Source: Solidesulfovibrio fructosivorans JJ] (GTDB taxonomy: Bacteria; Desulfobacterota; Desulfovibrionia; Desulfovibrionales; Desulfovibrionaceae). From it: a stretch of 64,000 bases of DNA. The position numbers and the translations under genes were made by a program. Positions within the stretch are counted from its first letter, which is position 1, and the number at the start of each line of letters is the position of its first letter. The notes under the pieces were generated by a model. The model searched no databases. It was not told where the DNA came from and saw nothing but the letters and a program-made list of their open reading frames with translations. This document shows positions 1-7,473 of this stretch, in pieces. Location of the stretch: contig NZ_AECZ01000002.1 in NCBI RefSeq assembly GCF_000179555.1, forward strand, positions 1-64,000. Reading direction: 5' to 3'.

Positions 1-50
1 TTGAAGGGGGGTCCGGGGGGAAACTTTTTTCAAAAAGTTTCCCCCCGGCC
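1..50. repeat. Hairpin repeat, family D, copy 1
   Basis: A perfect 15-bp inverted repeat (15-29 with 32-46) in which a G6A3CT5 arm is followed after two bases by its complement A5GT3C6. It is preceded by the GGGGTCCGGGG-type motif shared with copies near 10.85, 27.5, 49.3 and 59.5 kb. It lies just downstream of the stop of the minus-strand dehydrogenase. The A/T-rich tip and GC-rich base suggest a bidirectional terminator-like element, but there is no T-run after the stem. Confidence 0.7.
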
Positions 51-72
51 GCCGGAGGCGTCCCACCTCCTC

Positions 73-1284
73 CTACCTTAAATCGAACGCCACCTTGACG
101 CTGCCTGTGGCGCGCTTGTCGAAGGCGGTGCGAAAGGCGTCGGCGTAGGCTTCCAGGCGGAAGGTGTGGGTGAGCAGGCCCTCGGTCGGGTAGCGGCCCG
201 AGGCGAGAAGTTCGAGGGCCAGGGCGTAGGTGCGCACGCGCTGCCCGGGGCGGCGCGGATCGGGCGCTTCGGCGCAGCCCGACGACCCGGCCACGGTCAG
301 CTCCCGGAACCACAGGCTGGAAATATCCACATCCTTCAGGCGCGCCCCGGCTCCGACCATGACGTATTTGCCGCCGGCGCGAAGGGCCAGCAGCCCGGTC
401 TCGAAGGTGGACGACGCGCCCACGCAGTCGAAGACCATGTCCACGCCGCCCTCGATGTTGCCGCCGCCGAGGCTCGTGGCCACGAAGCGCCCGTCGACGG
501 CCGCGGCCAGATCCTTTTTGTTTTTCGCCCGAACGATGGCGTCCGCGCCGCCGGCCTCGGCCAGGGCCGCCTGCGCGGGATGGCGCGCCGTGACCAGCAC
601 TTTGGCGTCGCTGCCGAGCCCGCGCAGGCAGCGCACCACATGCTGGCCCAAGATGCCCGCGCCCATGACCAGCACCGTCGCCCCCGGGGCCGGGAAATGC
701 TCGAGCACGGGCTGGAGCGCCGAGGCCAGGGAGTCGGTCAGCACCGCCTCCTCGTCGGAGAGTCCGTCCGGCACCGGCAGGATGCGCGAAGGATGCGCGG
801 CCGTGCGTTCGGCCATGGCCCCGCCGGCGCGGCGGGTAAAGCCCAGAAACGACCCCGGCGGCAGGTCGCCGTCGAGAAAACGCTCGCAGCGGTTGTAATG
901 CCCCTGGCTGCACGGTCCGCACGGGGGCAATCCCCGCACGGCGCAGGGGAGTCCCGGCTCGACCACCACCCGCGCCCCGGCGGCAAGGCCGATTTCCGGC
1001 GCGTCCTCGGCCAGACCGGCCACCATCTCGTGGCCCAAAATGAAGGGCAGGCTGGCGTAGGGTTCGAGCAGCGGCGATTCCTTGCCGCGCAAGAGCCCGA
1101 GGTCCGAGCCGCAGATGCCGCACATCCGGGGAACAAGCGGCAGCCAGCCCTTGGGCGGATCGAAGGGCACGGTGGCCAGGCCCAGCGGGGCCAGCCAGGG
1201 AAAAAAGCGCCTGGGCGCGATCCGCGAGGCGGCGGCGCAGGCGAGATAGCGCGCGACGCTGCGGCGATAGACCAATGCCTTCAT
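73..1284 (-). CDS. Zinc-binding alcohol dehydrogenase of the MDR superfamily
   Basis: A 403-residue medium-chain dehydrogenase/reductase. The N-terminal GroES-like domain has the catalytic zinc motif CGICGSD (Cys55, Cys58) and the GHE motif (His85-Glu86). Cys114, Cys122, Cys125 and Cys133 form the structural-zinc lobe, and a Rossmann motif MGAGILG lies near residues 208-213. The family oxidises alcohols or polyols with NAD(P); the substrate cannot be read from sequence. The N-terminus carries an extra stretch of about 35 residues before the first zinc ligand. The ATG at 1284 was chosen because GAAAGGA lies upstream; an in-frame extension to 1344 would run into the divergent promoter region. 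It is transcribed divergently from the CBS-domain gene at 1447. Confidence 0.88.
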   Translation of the reverse strand: MKALVYRRSVARYLACAAASRIAPRRFFPWLAPLGLATVPFDPPKGWLPLVPRMCGICGSDLGLLRGKESPLLEPYASLPFILGHEMVAGLAEDAPEIGLAAGARVVVEPGLPCAVRGLPPCGPCSQGHYNRCERFLDGDLPPGSFLGFTRRAGGAMAERTAAHPSRILPVPDGLSDEEAVLTDSLASALQPVLEHFPAPGATVLVMGAGILGQHVVRCLRGLGSDAKVLVTARHPAQAALAEAGGADAIVRAKNKKDLAAAVDGRFVATSLGGGNIEGGVDMVFDCVGASSTFETGLLALRAGGKYVMVGAGARLKDVDISSLWFRELTVAGSSGCAEAPDPRRPGQRVRTYALALELLASGRYPTEGLLTHTFRLEAYADAFRTAFDKRATGSVKVAFDLR

Positions 1285-1446
1285 GATGGATGGTTTCCTT
1301 TCGTTGCCCGGGAGAGGGGTGAATGGCTTGAAATCACGGCGCAATCACGTATAAGGAAGTGACCGTTGCCGGCGCTTCGCCGCCGCGTGACACCCGGGCC
1401 ATATACCACAAGCGGCCCATCCTCAAGGACCGACAAGGAGACGCAC

Positions 1447-2109
1447 ATGCTGATTAAGGATTGGATGAGCAAATCCCCGGTCACGGCCAAGCCCGCCACC
1501 TCCATCATGAAGGCGGCGAAAATGATGAAGGAAAACGGGTACCATAGGCTGCCCGTCGTGGACGACAACGGCCGGCTGGTCGGCATCGTGTCCGATCGGG
1601 ACATCAAGGAAGCCTCGCCCTCCAAGGCCACGACGCTTGACATGCATGAGCTGTACTACCTGCTTTCCGAAATAAAGATCGGCGACATCATGACCAAGAC
1701 CGTGGTCGCCGTCACGCCGGACGACACCGTGGAAAAGGCGGCCGTGCTGCTTTTGCGCCACAACGTCGGCGGGCTGCCCGTCGTCGACGACGACAACAAA
1801 GTGGTCGGCGTCATCACTGACAGCGACATCTTCAAGGTGCTCGTCAGTATCACCGGCGTCTTGAACGGCGGCCTGCAATTCGCCCTGGACCTGCCCGACA
1901 TCTCGGGCAGCCTCAAAAGCGTGCTCGACGACCTCAAGACCCACGACGTGCGCATCATCAGCATCCTGACGTCCTATGACGAGGCCGCCCCCGGCCGGCG
2001 CACGGTCTACATCCGCGTGCATCCCATCGACGACGCTCAGGCCCAAAGCGTCATCGACCGCCTCGCCGCCAACCACCACCTGCTGTACTGGGCCAAAGAC
2101 AACTTCTAG
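1447..2109 (+). CDS. CBS-domain pair protein with C-terminal ACT-like domain (AcuB type)
   Basis: A 220-residue cytoplasmic protein. Two CBS motifs (about residues 7-60 and 78-135) each carry the NGxxxLPVVDD/DxxxVGIVSDRDI or GGLPVVDDDNKVVGVITDSDI pattern that binds adenosyl nucleotides. Residues 140-220 resemble an ACT fold, as in AcuB-like proteins, so a ligand-sensing regulatory role is likely; the partner is unknown. The ATG at 1447 follows an AAGGAG Shine-Dalgarno at 1436-1440, and upstream in-frame codons are not supported. It appears monocistronic. Confidence 0.87.
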   Translation: MLIKDWMSKSPVTAKPATSIMKAAKMMKENGYHRLPVVDDNGRLVGIVSDRDIKEASPSKATTLDMHELYYLLSEIKIGDIMTKTVVAVTPDDTVEKAAVLLLRHNVGGLPVVDDDNKVVGVITDSDIFKVLVSITGVLNGGLQFALDLPDISGSLKSVLDDLKTHDVRIISILTSYDEAAPGRRTVYIRVHPIDDAQAQSVIDRLAANHHLLYWAKDNF

Positions 2110-2235
2110 TCTTTCGCGTACGCCGTCCGGGCCGCCGACGCGGTCCGGGCGGTTGACGCCCGCCCGATCGTGCCTATTTTCCAGAAAGCTTCCGGCCGTC
2201 CACCCGGCGGCTGATGCGCGCACAAGGAGACGCAG

Positions 2236-2469
2236 ATGCTTGAAGACCGCTATTGCCCGCATTGCGGGGCGAAACTCGAGTCCTGGCTGGGGCCCCCGGA
2301 ATCGGGCTGGGGCGAAATTCTCGTTTGCAACAACAACGAGTGCTCCTTTTATCGCAATTCCCAAAAAGACATTCACTTCAAGGATGAGGACAACAGCCTG
2401 GGTTGCCGCTACGCCGAAAATCCGGACAACGGCTACTCCTCCTTCAACCTCCTCTCCTATTACAAATAG
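2236..2469 (+). CDS. Small zinc-ribbon protein, unknown function
   Basis: 77 residues beginning MLEDRYCPHCGAKLESW, with a CPHC knuckle at residues 7-10 and a second, wider Cys pair CNNNEC around residues 38-43, so one zinc ribbon is likely. The C-terminus is acidic and aromatic with no transmembrane segment. An AAGGAG Shine-Dalgarno lies at 2223-2228, and a strong terminator follows at 2498, so the gene is probably a single unit or the end of the CBS-gene transcript. No function is recognised. Confidence 0.8.
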   Translation: MLEDRYCPHCGAKLESWLGPPESGWGEILVCNNNECSFYRNSQKDIHFKDEDNSLGCRYAENPDNGYSSFNLLSYYK

Positions 2470-2497
2470 CCCGCCATCCCCCCGCTTCATGATCCCG

Positions 2498-2524
2498 ACG
2501 CGCCGGCTCCGCCGGCGCGTTTTT
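2498..2524 (+). terminator. Rho-independent terminator
   Basis: A perfect 10-bp stem ACGCGCCGGC/GCCGGCGCGT with a three-base loop TCC, followed by T5. It ends the zinc-ribbon transcript. Confidence 0.9.
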
Positions 2525-2824
2525 GTTTGCGGCGTTCGGGGGAAGCCTCGCCCCACAACGGGATTTTCCCCGGGCCACCCTCCCAGGATTTTCAATGGCG
2601 ACAGGCTGTTGTCCGCGCCAACCCCTGCCTGCCGGCAAACCCGGGAAAGGGCGCGCGCGAGAGGAATGGACCTTTTCAAGAAGGATTTCTTCACGTTAAC
2701 AATTTGTTTTAAAAGGATTTCATCCAAAATCTCGCTTTGCCTTGCCTGTGACGGCGGCTTTCGACTATTGTGACCGAACGGTCGCGTCGCGGTGACGGGT
2801 GCATCCCAGCCCCGGCCCGGCCCC
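2525..2824. other. Intergenic region before the STAS gene
   Basis: About 300 bases without a convincing gene. The distal part (about 2670-2750) is AT-richer than its surroundings and is the likeliest promoter zone for the STAS gene. Short open frames here have no Shine-Dalgarno or recognisable product. Confidence 0.5.
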
Positions 2825-3211
2825 ATGACCACGGAACAACCGCCATCCATGAGCCGCATCACCCTCACCAACAGCCAGGGCGTCCTGTGGGCCCGAATGG
2901 ACGCCGTGCTCGGCGGCCAGCAGGCCCTGGAACTCGAAGCCGCCATCCTCGAAGCTGCCAGCCTCGGCCGCATCGCCGTCAGCGTGCTGGACTTGAGCCA
3001 GGTCCCGGCCATGGACAGCTGCGGCGTCGGCGCCCTGGTGCGGCTGCAAACCGCCCTGGCCACCAAAGGCCGACGCCTCATCCTCGCCAACCCCGTGCCG
3101 GCCGTGGCCGACGAGCTGCGCCTGCGCGACCTTTACGCCTTCTTCCATATCTCGAGCGACATCCGGCCCGAAATGGACGTCAACCGGCTCCTGCTCGCCC
3201 GCGACGCCTGA
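2825..3211 (+). CDS. STAS-domain protein (anti-sigma factor antagonist type)
   Basis: About 128 residues. The region VSVLDLSQVPAMDSCGVGAL matches the SpoIIAA/STAS switch segment, with Ser (of MDSCG) in the place of the phosphorylated serine. After it comes the usual LVRLQTALATKGRRLILANP helix-strand pair. Such proteins bind and sequester anti-sigma or kinase partners in partner-switching cascades, but no partner kinase or phosphatase is nearby. The start is uncertain: GTG at 2792, ATG at 2825 and ATG at 2849 are in frame and none has a good Shine-Dalgarno; 2825 is a compromise. Confidence 0.8.
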   Translation: MTTEQPPSMSRITLTNSQGVLWARMDAVLGGQQALELEAAILEAASLGRIAVSVLDLSQVPAMDSCGVGALVRLQTALATKGRRLILANPVPAVADELRLRDLYAFFHISSDIRPEMDVNRLLLARDA

Positions 3212-3325
3212 TCCCCGCCGCTTGTTGACCCCGCCGTCGCTTTCGGTCAGACAATAGGCAAGGTCCTTTTTACGCCTGCCCCATGGCAGACGCCCTTGAA
3301 CCATGCGTTGCAAAGGAGCCTCCCC

Positions 3326-3592
3326 ATGTCCGATCCGAAAAAACTGGCCCAGTCCATCGCCTCCCTGTACCCCGAAATAAGCAAACACGGCATCGCCGTG
3401 TCCGTGGCCGAAGACGCGGCCACCGGCGACTGGCTCGTCACCATGACCCACGGCAAGCATACCCTGTCCACCCACCTGTCCAAAAAAGACGCCGACGACT
3501 GCCAAAACGGCATCCAGTGCGTCTCCCTCGGCATCCAGATCGGCCGCTTCGTCGAGGACTACTGCCTCGGCCAGGGCGACTGCCCGGTGTAA
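3326..3592 (+). CDS. Conserved hypothetical protein, 88 aa
   Basis: A small soluble protein starting MSDPKKLAQSIASLYPEISKHG. The middle (SVAEDAATGDWLVTMTHGKHTLSTHLSKKDADDC) looks like a short alpha/beta fold. Cysteines occur near the C-terminus (DDCQNGIQC, YCLGQGDC). There is no signal peptide or membrane helix. The ATG at 3326 is fixed by AAAGGAG at 3313-3319. It is followed by a long repeat-filled gap. No function is recognised. Confidence 0.75.
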   Translation: MSDPKKLAQSIASLYPEISKHGIAVSVAEDAATGDWLVTMTHGKHTLSTHLSKKDADDCQNGIQCVSLGIQIGRFVEDYCLGQGDCPV

Positions 3593-3595
3593 CGG

Positions 3596-4105
3596 GGGGG
3601 CTGCCAGGCCAGGGCTCCGCCCTGGACCCGGCAGGAGAGGCTCCGCCTCTCCTGCACCTCTCCGCCGGGGGGCTTGATGCCCCCCGGACCCCCCTTTACC
3701 GGGTTGGGATGGTAAGGCGGGAGTGGGGTTGGTGGTGTTCGTGTTTGTCTTGTTGCCGCAATCGGCCCGGCGACACGAGGCGCTTCGCGCCTCGACGCCG
3801 GACACGATTGCGGCAACAACCGCGCCAGCGGCGAAGCGCCGCATTTTAAGAAAACAGCTTTCCGAATGTCGCCCCTTTGGGGCGACCGGCGTGGTGGAGT
3901 CGGAATTTGCTTGGGACGAGCCTGCCGCGAAGCGGCGGCAGCGTCCCGACAAATTCCGACTCCATCTTTATCCAGCCGCCCTCTCGCCAGCCAACGTCAT
4001 CCTCGCCAGGCCAGAGCCGAGAAGGGGGGCCCGGGGGGCCCGTGGCCCCTCGGCGGGGTCCGGGGCGGCGCCCCTGCCAGGGTCCGGGGCGGAGCCCCGC
4101 TCCCT
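3596..4105. repeat. Composite structured intergenic repeat, copy 1 (modules A-C-B-A)
   Basis: This gap of more than 500 bases has no credible gene but is full of nested palindromes. Module A (about 3600-3700 and 4025-4105) consists of GC-rich arms of the GGGGTCCGGGGCGGAGCCCCG type. Module C (3750-3850) is a perfect 15-bp inverted repeat TTGTTGCCGCAATCG (3750-3764) / CGATTGCGGCAACAA (3805-3819), followed by GCGGCGAAGCGCCGCATTTTAAG. Module B (3897-3962) pairs GAGTCGGAATTTG with CAAATTCCGACTC around an inner GGGACG/CGTCCC and CTGCCGC/GCGGCAG stem. An inverted full copy lies at 54243-54720 and a partial copy at 48955-49165. Open frames crossing it are read-through of the repeat. Confidence 0.85.
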
Positions 4106-4128
4106 TCCTCCCTTCTTCCCGCCCTCCG

Positions 4129-6579
4129 CTATTCGCCGAGCGGGGCGATGCGCCAGATGTTGCGGGCGTATTCCATGACGGCGCGGTCGCTGGAGAAATA
4201 GCCCATGTTGGCGGTATTGAGGATGGAGGTGCGGGTCCAGGCTTCGGGGTCGAGGTAAAGGGCGTTGACCCGGTCCTGGGCTTCGATGCAGGGGCGGTAG
4301 TCGGCGGTTATGCAGTAGTAGTCGCCGTGGCCCAGCAGATTGTCGACGATGGGGGCGAACAGGTCGGGTTCGTTCGGGACGAAGTAGCCGCGTCCGATCA
4401 TGTCCAGGGCTTCGGCCAGTTCCGGGTCGTCGGCCACGCGGCGGCGCGGGTCGAGGCCCCCGGCCCGGGCGGCTTCGACTTCGGGGGCGGTTAGGCCGAA
4501 GATGAAGATGTTGTCCGCGCCCACTTCCTGCATGATTTCGATGTTGGCCCCGTCGAGGGTGCCGATGGTGAGCGCGCCGTTGAGGGCGAATTTCATGTTT
4601 CCGGTGCCCGAGGCCTCCATGCCGGCGGTGGAGATTTGCTGGGACAGGTCGGCGGCGGGGATGACCTTTTCGGCTTGCGACACGCAGTAGTTGGGCAAAA
4701 AGAGCATGCGCAGCCGGCCTTTCATGGCGTTGTCGGCGTTTATGGTCTCGGCCACGGCGGTGATGAGCCGGATGATGCGCTTGGCCATGAAGTAGCCGGG
4801 AGCGGCCTTGCCGCCGATGAGGATGGTGCGCGGCGGCACGGGAAGCGACGGGTCGCGGCGCAGGCGGTTGTAGAGGGTGACGGCGTGCAGGACGTTTAGG
4901 AGCTGGCGCTTGTATTCGTGCATGCGCTTGACCTGGACGTCGAAGAGCGAGCCGGGGTTGATGCCGAGGCCGATCTTGCGCAGCACGTAGCGGGCGAGGC
5001 GTTTTTTGTTTTCGCGTTTGGCGTCGCGCCAGGCTTTCCGGAAGTCCGGGTCCTCGGCCAGGGGAATCAGCTCGGTCAGGCGCGTGAGTTCCGTGACCCA
5101 GTCCGGCCCGATACGGTCGGTGATGAGCCTTGAAAGCGCCGGATTGGCCTGGAGCAGCCAGCGGCGCGGGGTGATGCCGTTGGTGACGTTGGTGAATTTG
5201 CCGGGGTAGAAGGCGTCGAAGTCGGGGAAGACCTTTTCGCGCAGGATGTCGGAGTGGAGCTTGGCCACGCCGTTGACGGCGTGGCTGCCGACGATGGCCA
5301 GGTTGGCCATGCGCACGCGCGAGGAGCCCCGGTCGATGATGGCCATGCGCCAGATCTTGCCCTCGTCGCCGGGGTACTTGGCCCGGATTTCCTCCTGAAA
5401 CCGGCGGTCGATCTCGGCGATGATTTCCACATGGCGGGGCAGCACGCGTCCCATGAGGTCGAGCGGCCAGGTTTCCAGCGCTTCGGGCAGGACGGTGTGG
5501 TTGGTGTAGGCGAAGGTGCGCCGGCAGATGTCCCAGGCCTCTTCCCAGGGCAGGAACTCCTCGTCCACGAGGATGCGCATGAGTTCGGCCACGGCGATGG
5601 TGGGGTGGGTGTCGTTGAGCTGGATGGCCACCTGGTCGGCGAAGGCGTCGAAGGACGGGCCGGATTTCTTGTGGCGGCGCAGGATGTCGCGCAAGGTGGC
5701 GGCGACCAGGAAGTATTGCTGCTTGAGGCGCAGTTCCTTGCCGGCCACGGGCTCGTCGTTGGGGTAGAGGACCTTGGAGATGTTTTCGGACAGGATCTTG
5801 GCCTGCATGGCCCCGACGAAATCGCCCTGGTTGAAATCGCGCAGGGAGAAGCCCTGGGACGAGGCGGCGGCCCAAAGGCGCATGTTGGTGACGTGTTTGC
5901 CGTCGTGGCCCGGGATGAGGATGTCGCAGGGCATGGCCATGACCGTGTCCGCGTCGACCCAGCGGTAGCGCAGGTTGCCCTTGTCGTCGTGGTAGGCTTC
6001 GCTTTTGCCGTTGAAGCGCACTTCGTAGAGGTGCTCCACCCGGTCGATGACCCAGGGGCTGCCGTGGCGTCGCCAGTTGTCGGCCCTTTCCTCCTGCCAG
6101 CCGCCCACGATGGTCTGATGGAACAGGCCGTAGTCGTAGAGGATGCCGTAGCCGTAGCCGGGGATGCGCATGGTGGCGATGGAGTCCATGTAGCAGGAGG
6201 CCAACCGCCCGAGCCCGCCGTTGCCAAGCCCGGCGTCGCGCTCCTCCTCGGCCAGGTCCTCGAGCCTGTAGCCCAAAGCCTCGGCTGTTTTGCGGCAGCC
6301 GTCCTCCAGGCCCATGTTGGTGACGTAGTTCATGAGGAACCGGCCGGGGAGGAACTCCATGGACAGGTAATAGACCCGCTTGGACATGGTGTCGTAGTAG
6401 GTCGCCTGGGTGGCGAGCCACATGCGGATGAGGCGGTCGCGGATGGCGTAGGCCAGGCCGGTGAAATAGCGGAACGGGTCGGGGGGATAGATGTCGTTGC
6501 CGAGGTTGGACAGGATATGGCGGCGGATATCATCGCCAAGGGACTCCAGGTGGAGGTCCGGAGTGGCGTCGGCTGGCAT
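4129..6579 (-). CDS. glgP: Glycogen/alpha-glucan phosphorylase
   Basis: 816 residues, the usual length for the GT35 family. The enzyme releases glucose-1-phosphate from alpha-1,4-glucan using pyridoxal phosphate. The cofactor segment GTGNMKFALNG is intact, placing the Schiff-base lysine at about residue 663. The N-terminal hallmark YYLSMEFLPGR, the active-site DAGLGNGGLGRLASCYMDS and NGITPRRW are also present. The ATG at 6579 follows GGAGACG, with a good sigma-70 promoter 50-75 bases upstream. It is probably transcribed alone and works with malQ (57957-59465) in glycogen or maltodextrin turnover. Confidence 0.97.
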   Translation of the reverse strand: MPADATPDLHLESLGDDIRRHILSNLGNDIYPPDPFRYFTGLAYAIRDRLIRMWLATQATYYDTMSKRVYYLSMEFLPGRFLMNYVTNMGLEDGCRKTAEALGYRLEDLAEEERDAGLGNGGLGRLASCYMDSIATMRIPGYGYGILYDYGLFHQTIVGGWQEERADNWRRHGSPWVIDRVEHLYEVRFNGKSEAYHDDKGNLRYRWVDADTVMAMPCDILIPGHDGKHVTNMRLWAAASSQGFSLRDFNQGDFVGAMQAKILSENISKVLYPNDEPVAGKELRLKQQYFLVAATLRDILRRHKKSGPSFDAFADQVAIQLNDTHPTIAVAELMRILVDEEFLPWEEAWDICRRTFAYTNHTVLPEALETWPLDLMGRVLPRHVEIIAEIDRRFQEEIRAKYPGDEGKIWRMAIIDRGSSRVRMANLAIVGSHAVNGVAKLHSDILREKVFPDFDAFYPGKFTNVTNGITPRRWLLQANPALSRLITDRIGPDWVTELTRLTELIPLAEDPDFRKAWRDAKRENKKRLARYVLRKIGLGINPGSLFDVQVKRMHEYKRQLLNVLHAVTLYNRLRRDPSLPVPPRTILIGGKAAPGYFMAKRIIRLITAVAETINADNAMKGRLRMLFLPNYCVSQAEKVIPAADLSQQISTAGMEASGTGNMKFALNGALTIGTLDGANIEIMQEVGADNIFIFGLTAPEVEAARAGGLDPRRRVADDPELAEALDMIGRGYFVPNEPDLFAPIVDNLLGHGDYYCITADYRPCIEAQDRVNALYLDPEAWTRTSILNTANMGYFSSDRAVMEYARNIWRIAPLGE

Positions 6580-6627
6580 GGGCGTCTCCTGGTCCGAGGT
6601 GTGGGCGAAGACGGATCAATCGTATAG

Positions 6628-6656
6628 AATCTACGAAAGGGGCGGGGGAATGTCAA
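6628..6656 (-). promoter_or_regulatory. Sigma-70 promoter of glgP
   Basis: Read on the minus strand, TTGACA (6651-6656), a 17-base spacer and TAGATT (6628-6633). This gives a leader of roughly 40 bases before the glgP start at 6579. Confidence 0.7.
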
Positions 6657-6685
6657 AGCTGGGCGGCCGGAACGCGTTGGGATAG

Positions 6686-6724
6686 AAAAAAGCCGGGGGA
6701 CGCTAGCGGCGGACGTCCCCCGGC
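6686..6724 (-). terminator. Rho-independent terminator of the IscU-like gene
   Basis: On the minus strand an 11-bp stem GCCGGGGGACG/CGTCCCCCGGC with a ten-base loop is followed by T6. It lies about 60 bases after the stop of the IscU-like gene. Confidence 0.88.
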
Positions 6725-6781
6725 TTGCCCCCGACCGCCCGCGTGGGTCAAACGGGCGTCCGGGCGAAGGAAGCGGGGTGC

Positions 6782-7144
6782 CTAGGCCGCTTCCTGAAGG
6801 CGGTAGTTGCGCAGCGCGATGCGAAGCGCGGCCACGGGCCAGTTGTCGCAGCCGAGGTGTTCGACGACGCTGGTCATGCGCGGCTGGAAATCTTCGGTGG
6901 AGACGGCCTGGGCGTCGTAGACGTTCATGCCGATCACGGTGGCGAGCAGGGCGGCGGTGCACTCGCGGGTGAAATTGCAGCTTTCGACCGCCCCGCCGGC
7001 ATCGATGATCACGTCGTTTTCGATGAGCAGCTGCACCTTGATGGCCCGGCCGCAGGGGGAGCATTCGCTCACGCCTTCGACGGTGTACCGGGTCAGGGGG
7101 GCTACGATCGGAAGAACCGTGGTGATGGTTTCGGGAGCGGTCAT
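6782..7144 (-). CDS. IscU/NifU-like iron-sulfur scaffold-type protein
   Basis: 120 residues. The pattern SECSPCGRAIKVQLLIEND, VESCNFTREC and VEHLGCDNWPVAALRIALRNYR follows the IscU/NifU N-terminal fold, with cysteines at all three cluster-ligand positions. The first site reads SPCG rather than PxCGD, so the aspartate next to the ligand is missing, and an extra Cys occurs in ESCNFTREC. It may therefore be a specialised scaffold or carrier. The ATG at 7144 has GGAGACC just upstream. A textbook -24/-12 promoter lies about 70 bases upstream and a sigma-54 activator is encoded divergently, so sigma-54 control is strongly suggested. It is a one-gene unit ending at the 6686-6724 terminator. Confidence 0.78.
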   Translation of the reverse strand: MTAPETITTVLPIVAPLTRYTVEGVSECSPCGRAIKVQLLIENDVIIDAGGAVESCNFTRECTAALLATVIGMNVYDAQAVSTEDFQPRMTSVVEHLGCDNWPVAALRIALRNYRLQEAA

Positions 7145-7210
7145 GGCGGTCTCCTTTATGATTCGGTCCGTTTGCTTTTTTGTTTTGCGTCTTGCGTGTT
7201 GCCTCTCTTT

Positions 7211-7227
7211 AAGCAACCGGTGTGCCA
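7211..7227 (-). promoter_or_regulatory. Sigma-54 (-24/-12) promoter
   Basis: On the minus strand TGGCAC-N5-TTGCTT, matching the TGGCAC-N5-TTGCW consensus at every invariant base. The expected start of transcription is near 7199, giving a leader of about 55 bases for the IscU-like gene. Confidence 0.88.
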
Positions 7228-7304
7228 TGCAGCGTATCATTTTGAAATAATAGATGATTCCTTGTATTGGTCTGATGATCGCACCGAAAGGAATATGGCA
7301 TGTT

Positions 7305-7393
7305 GCAAAAACGCATCCGAGGTTCCGGGGGATTTTTTGCGAAACCAAGGAAAATGAGCCTGTTAGAGGAAAGAAGGGATGTTGCGTTTTTGC
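7305..7393. promoter_or_regulatory. Candidate enhancer (UAS) pair for the sigma-54 activator
   Basis: The 11-mer GCAAAAACGCA occurs at 7305-7315 and as its exact reverse complement at 7383-7393. The sites sit about 100 and 185 bases upstream of the predicted sigma-54 start point, where bacterial enhancer-binding proteins normally bind. The rest of the 329-base gap (7145-7473) contains no gene. Confidence 0.5.
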
Positions 7394-7473
7394 CTCAGGT
7401 TGCGGTATTGCACAAAGGCCAAAGCCGCGGTTTGAGAAAAATGTGACGAAGCCGAGGCAATACGAGGCCAGAC

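Noticed and set aside
166-1362. Plus-strand frame opposite the dehydrogenase
   Set aside because: Shadow of the MDR gene, which has all zinc motifs on the minus strand.
1423-3090. Minus-strand frame of 555 codons across the CBS and STAS genes
   Set aside because: Antisense of two recognised genes; it crosses a strong terminator and low-complexity stretches.
3283-4494. Several overlapping open frames in the gap between 3.6 and 4.1 kb
   Set aside because: All run through palindromic repeat modules; none has a Shine-Dalgarno or conserved features, and the same frames recur at the repeat copies near 49 and 54 kb.
7145-7473. Short open frames between the IscU-like gene and its activator
   Set aside because: Region is explained by the sigma-54 promoter and enhancer sites; frames lack a Shine-Dalgarno.
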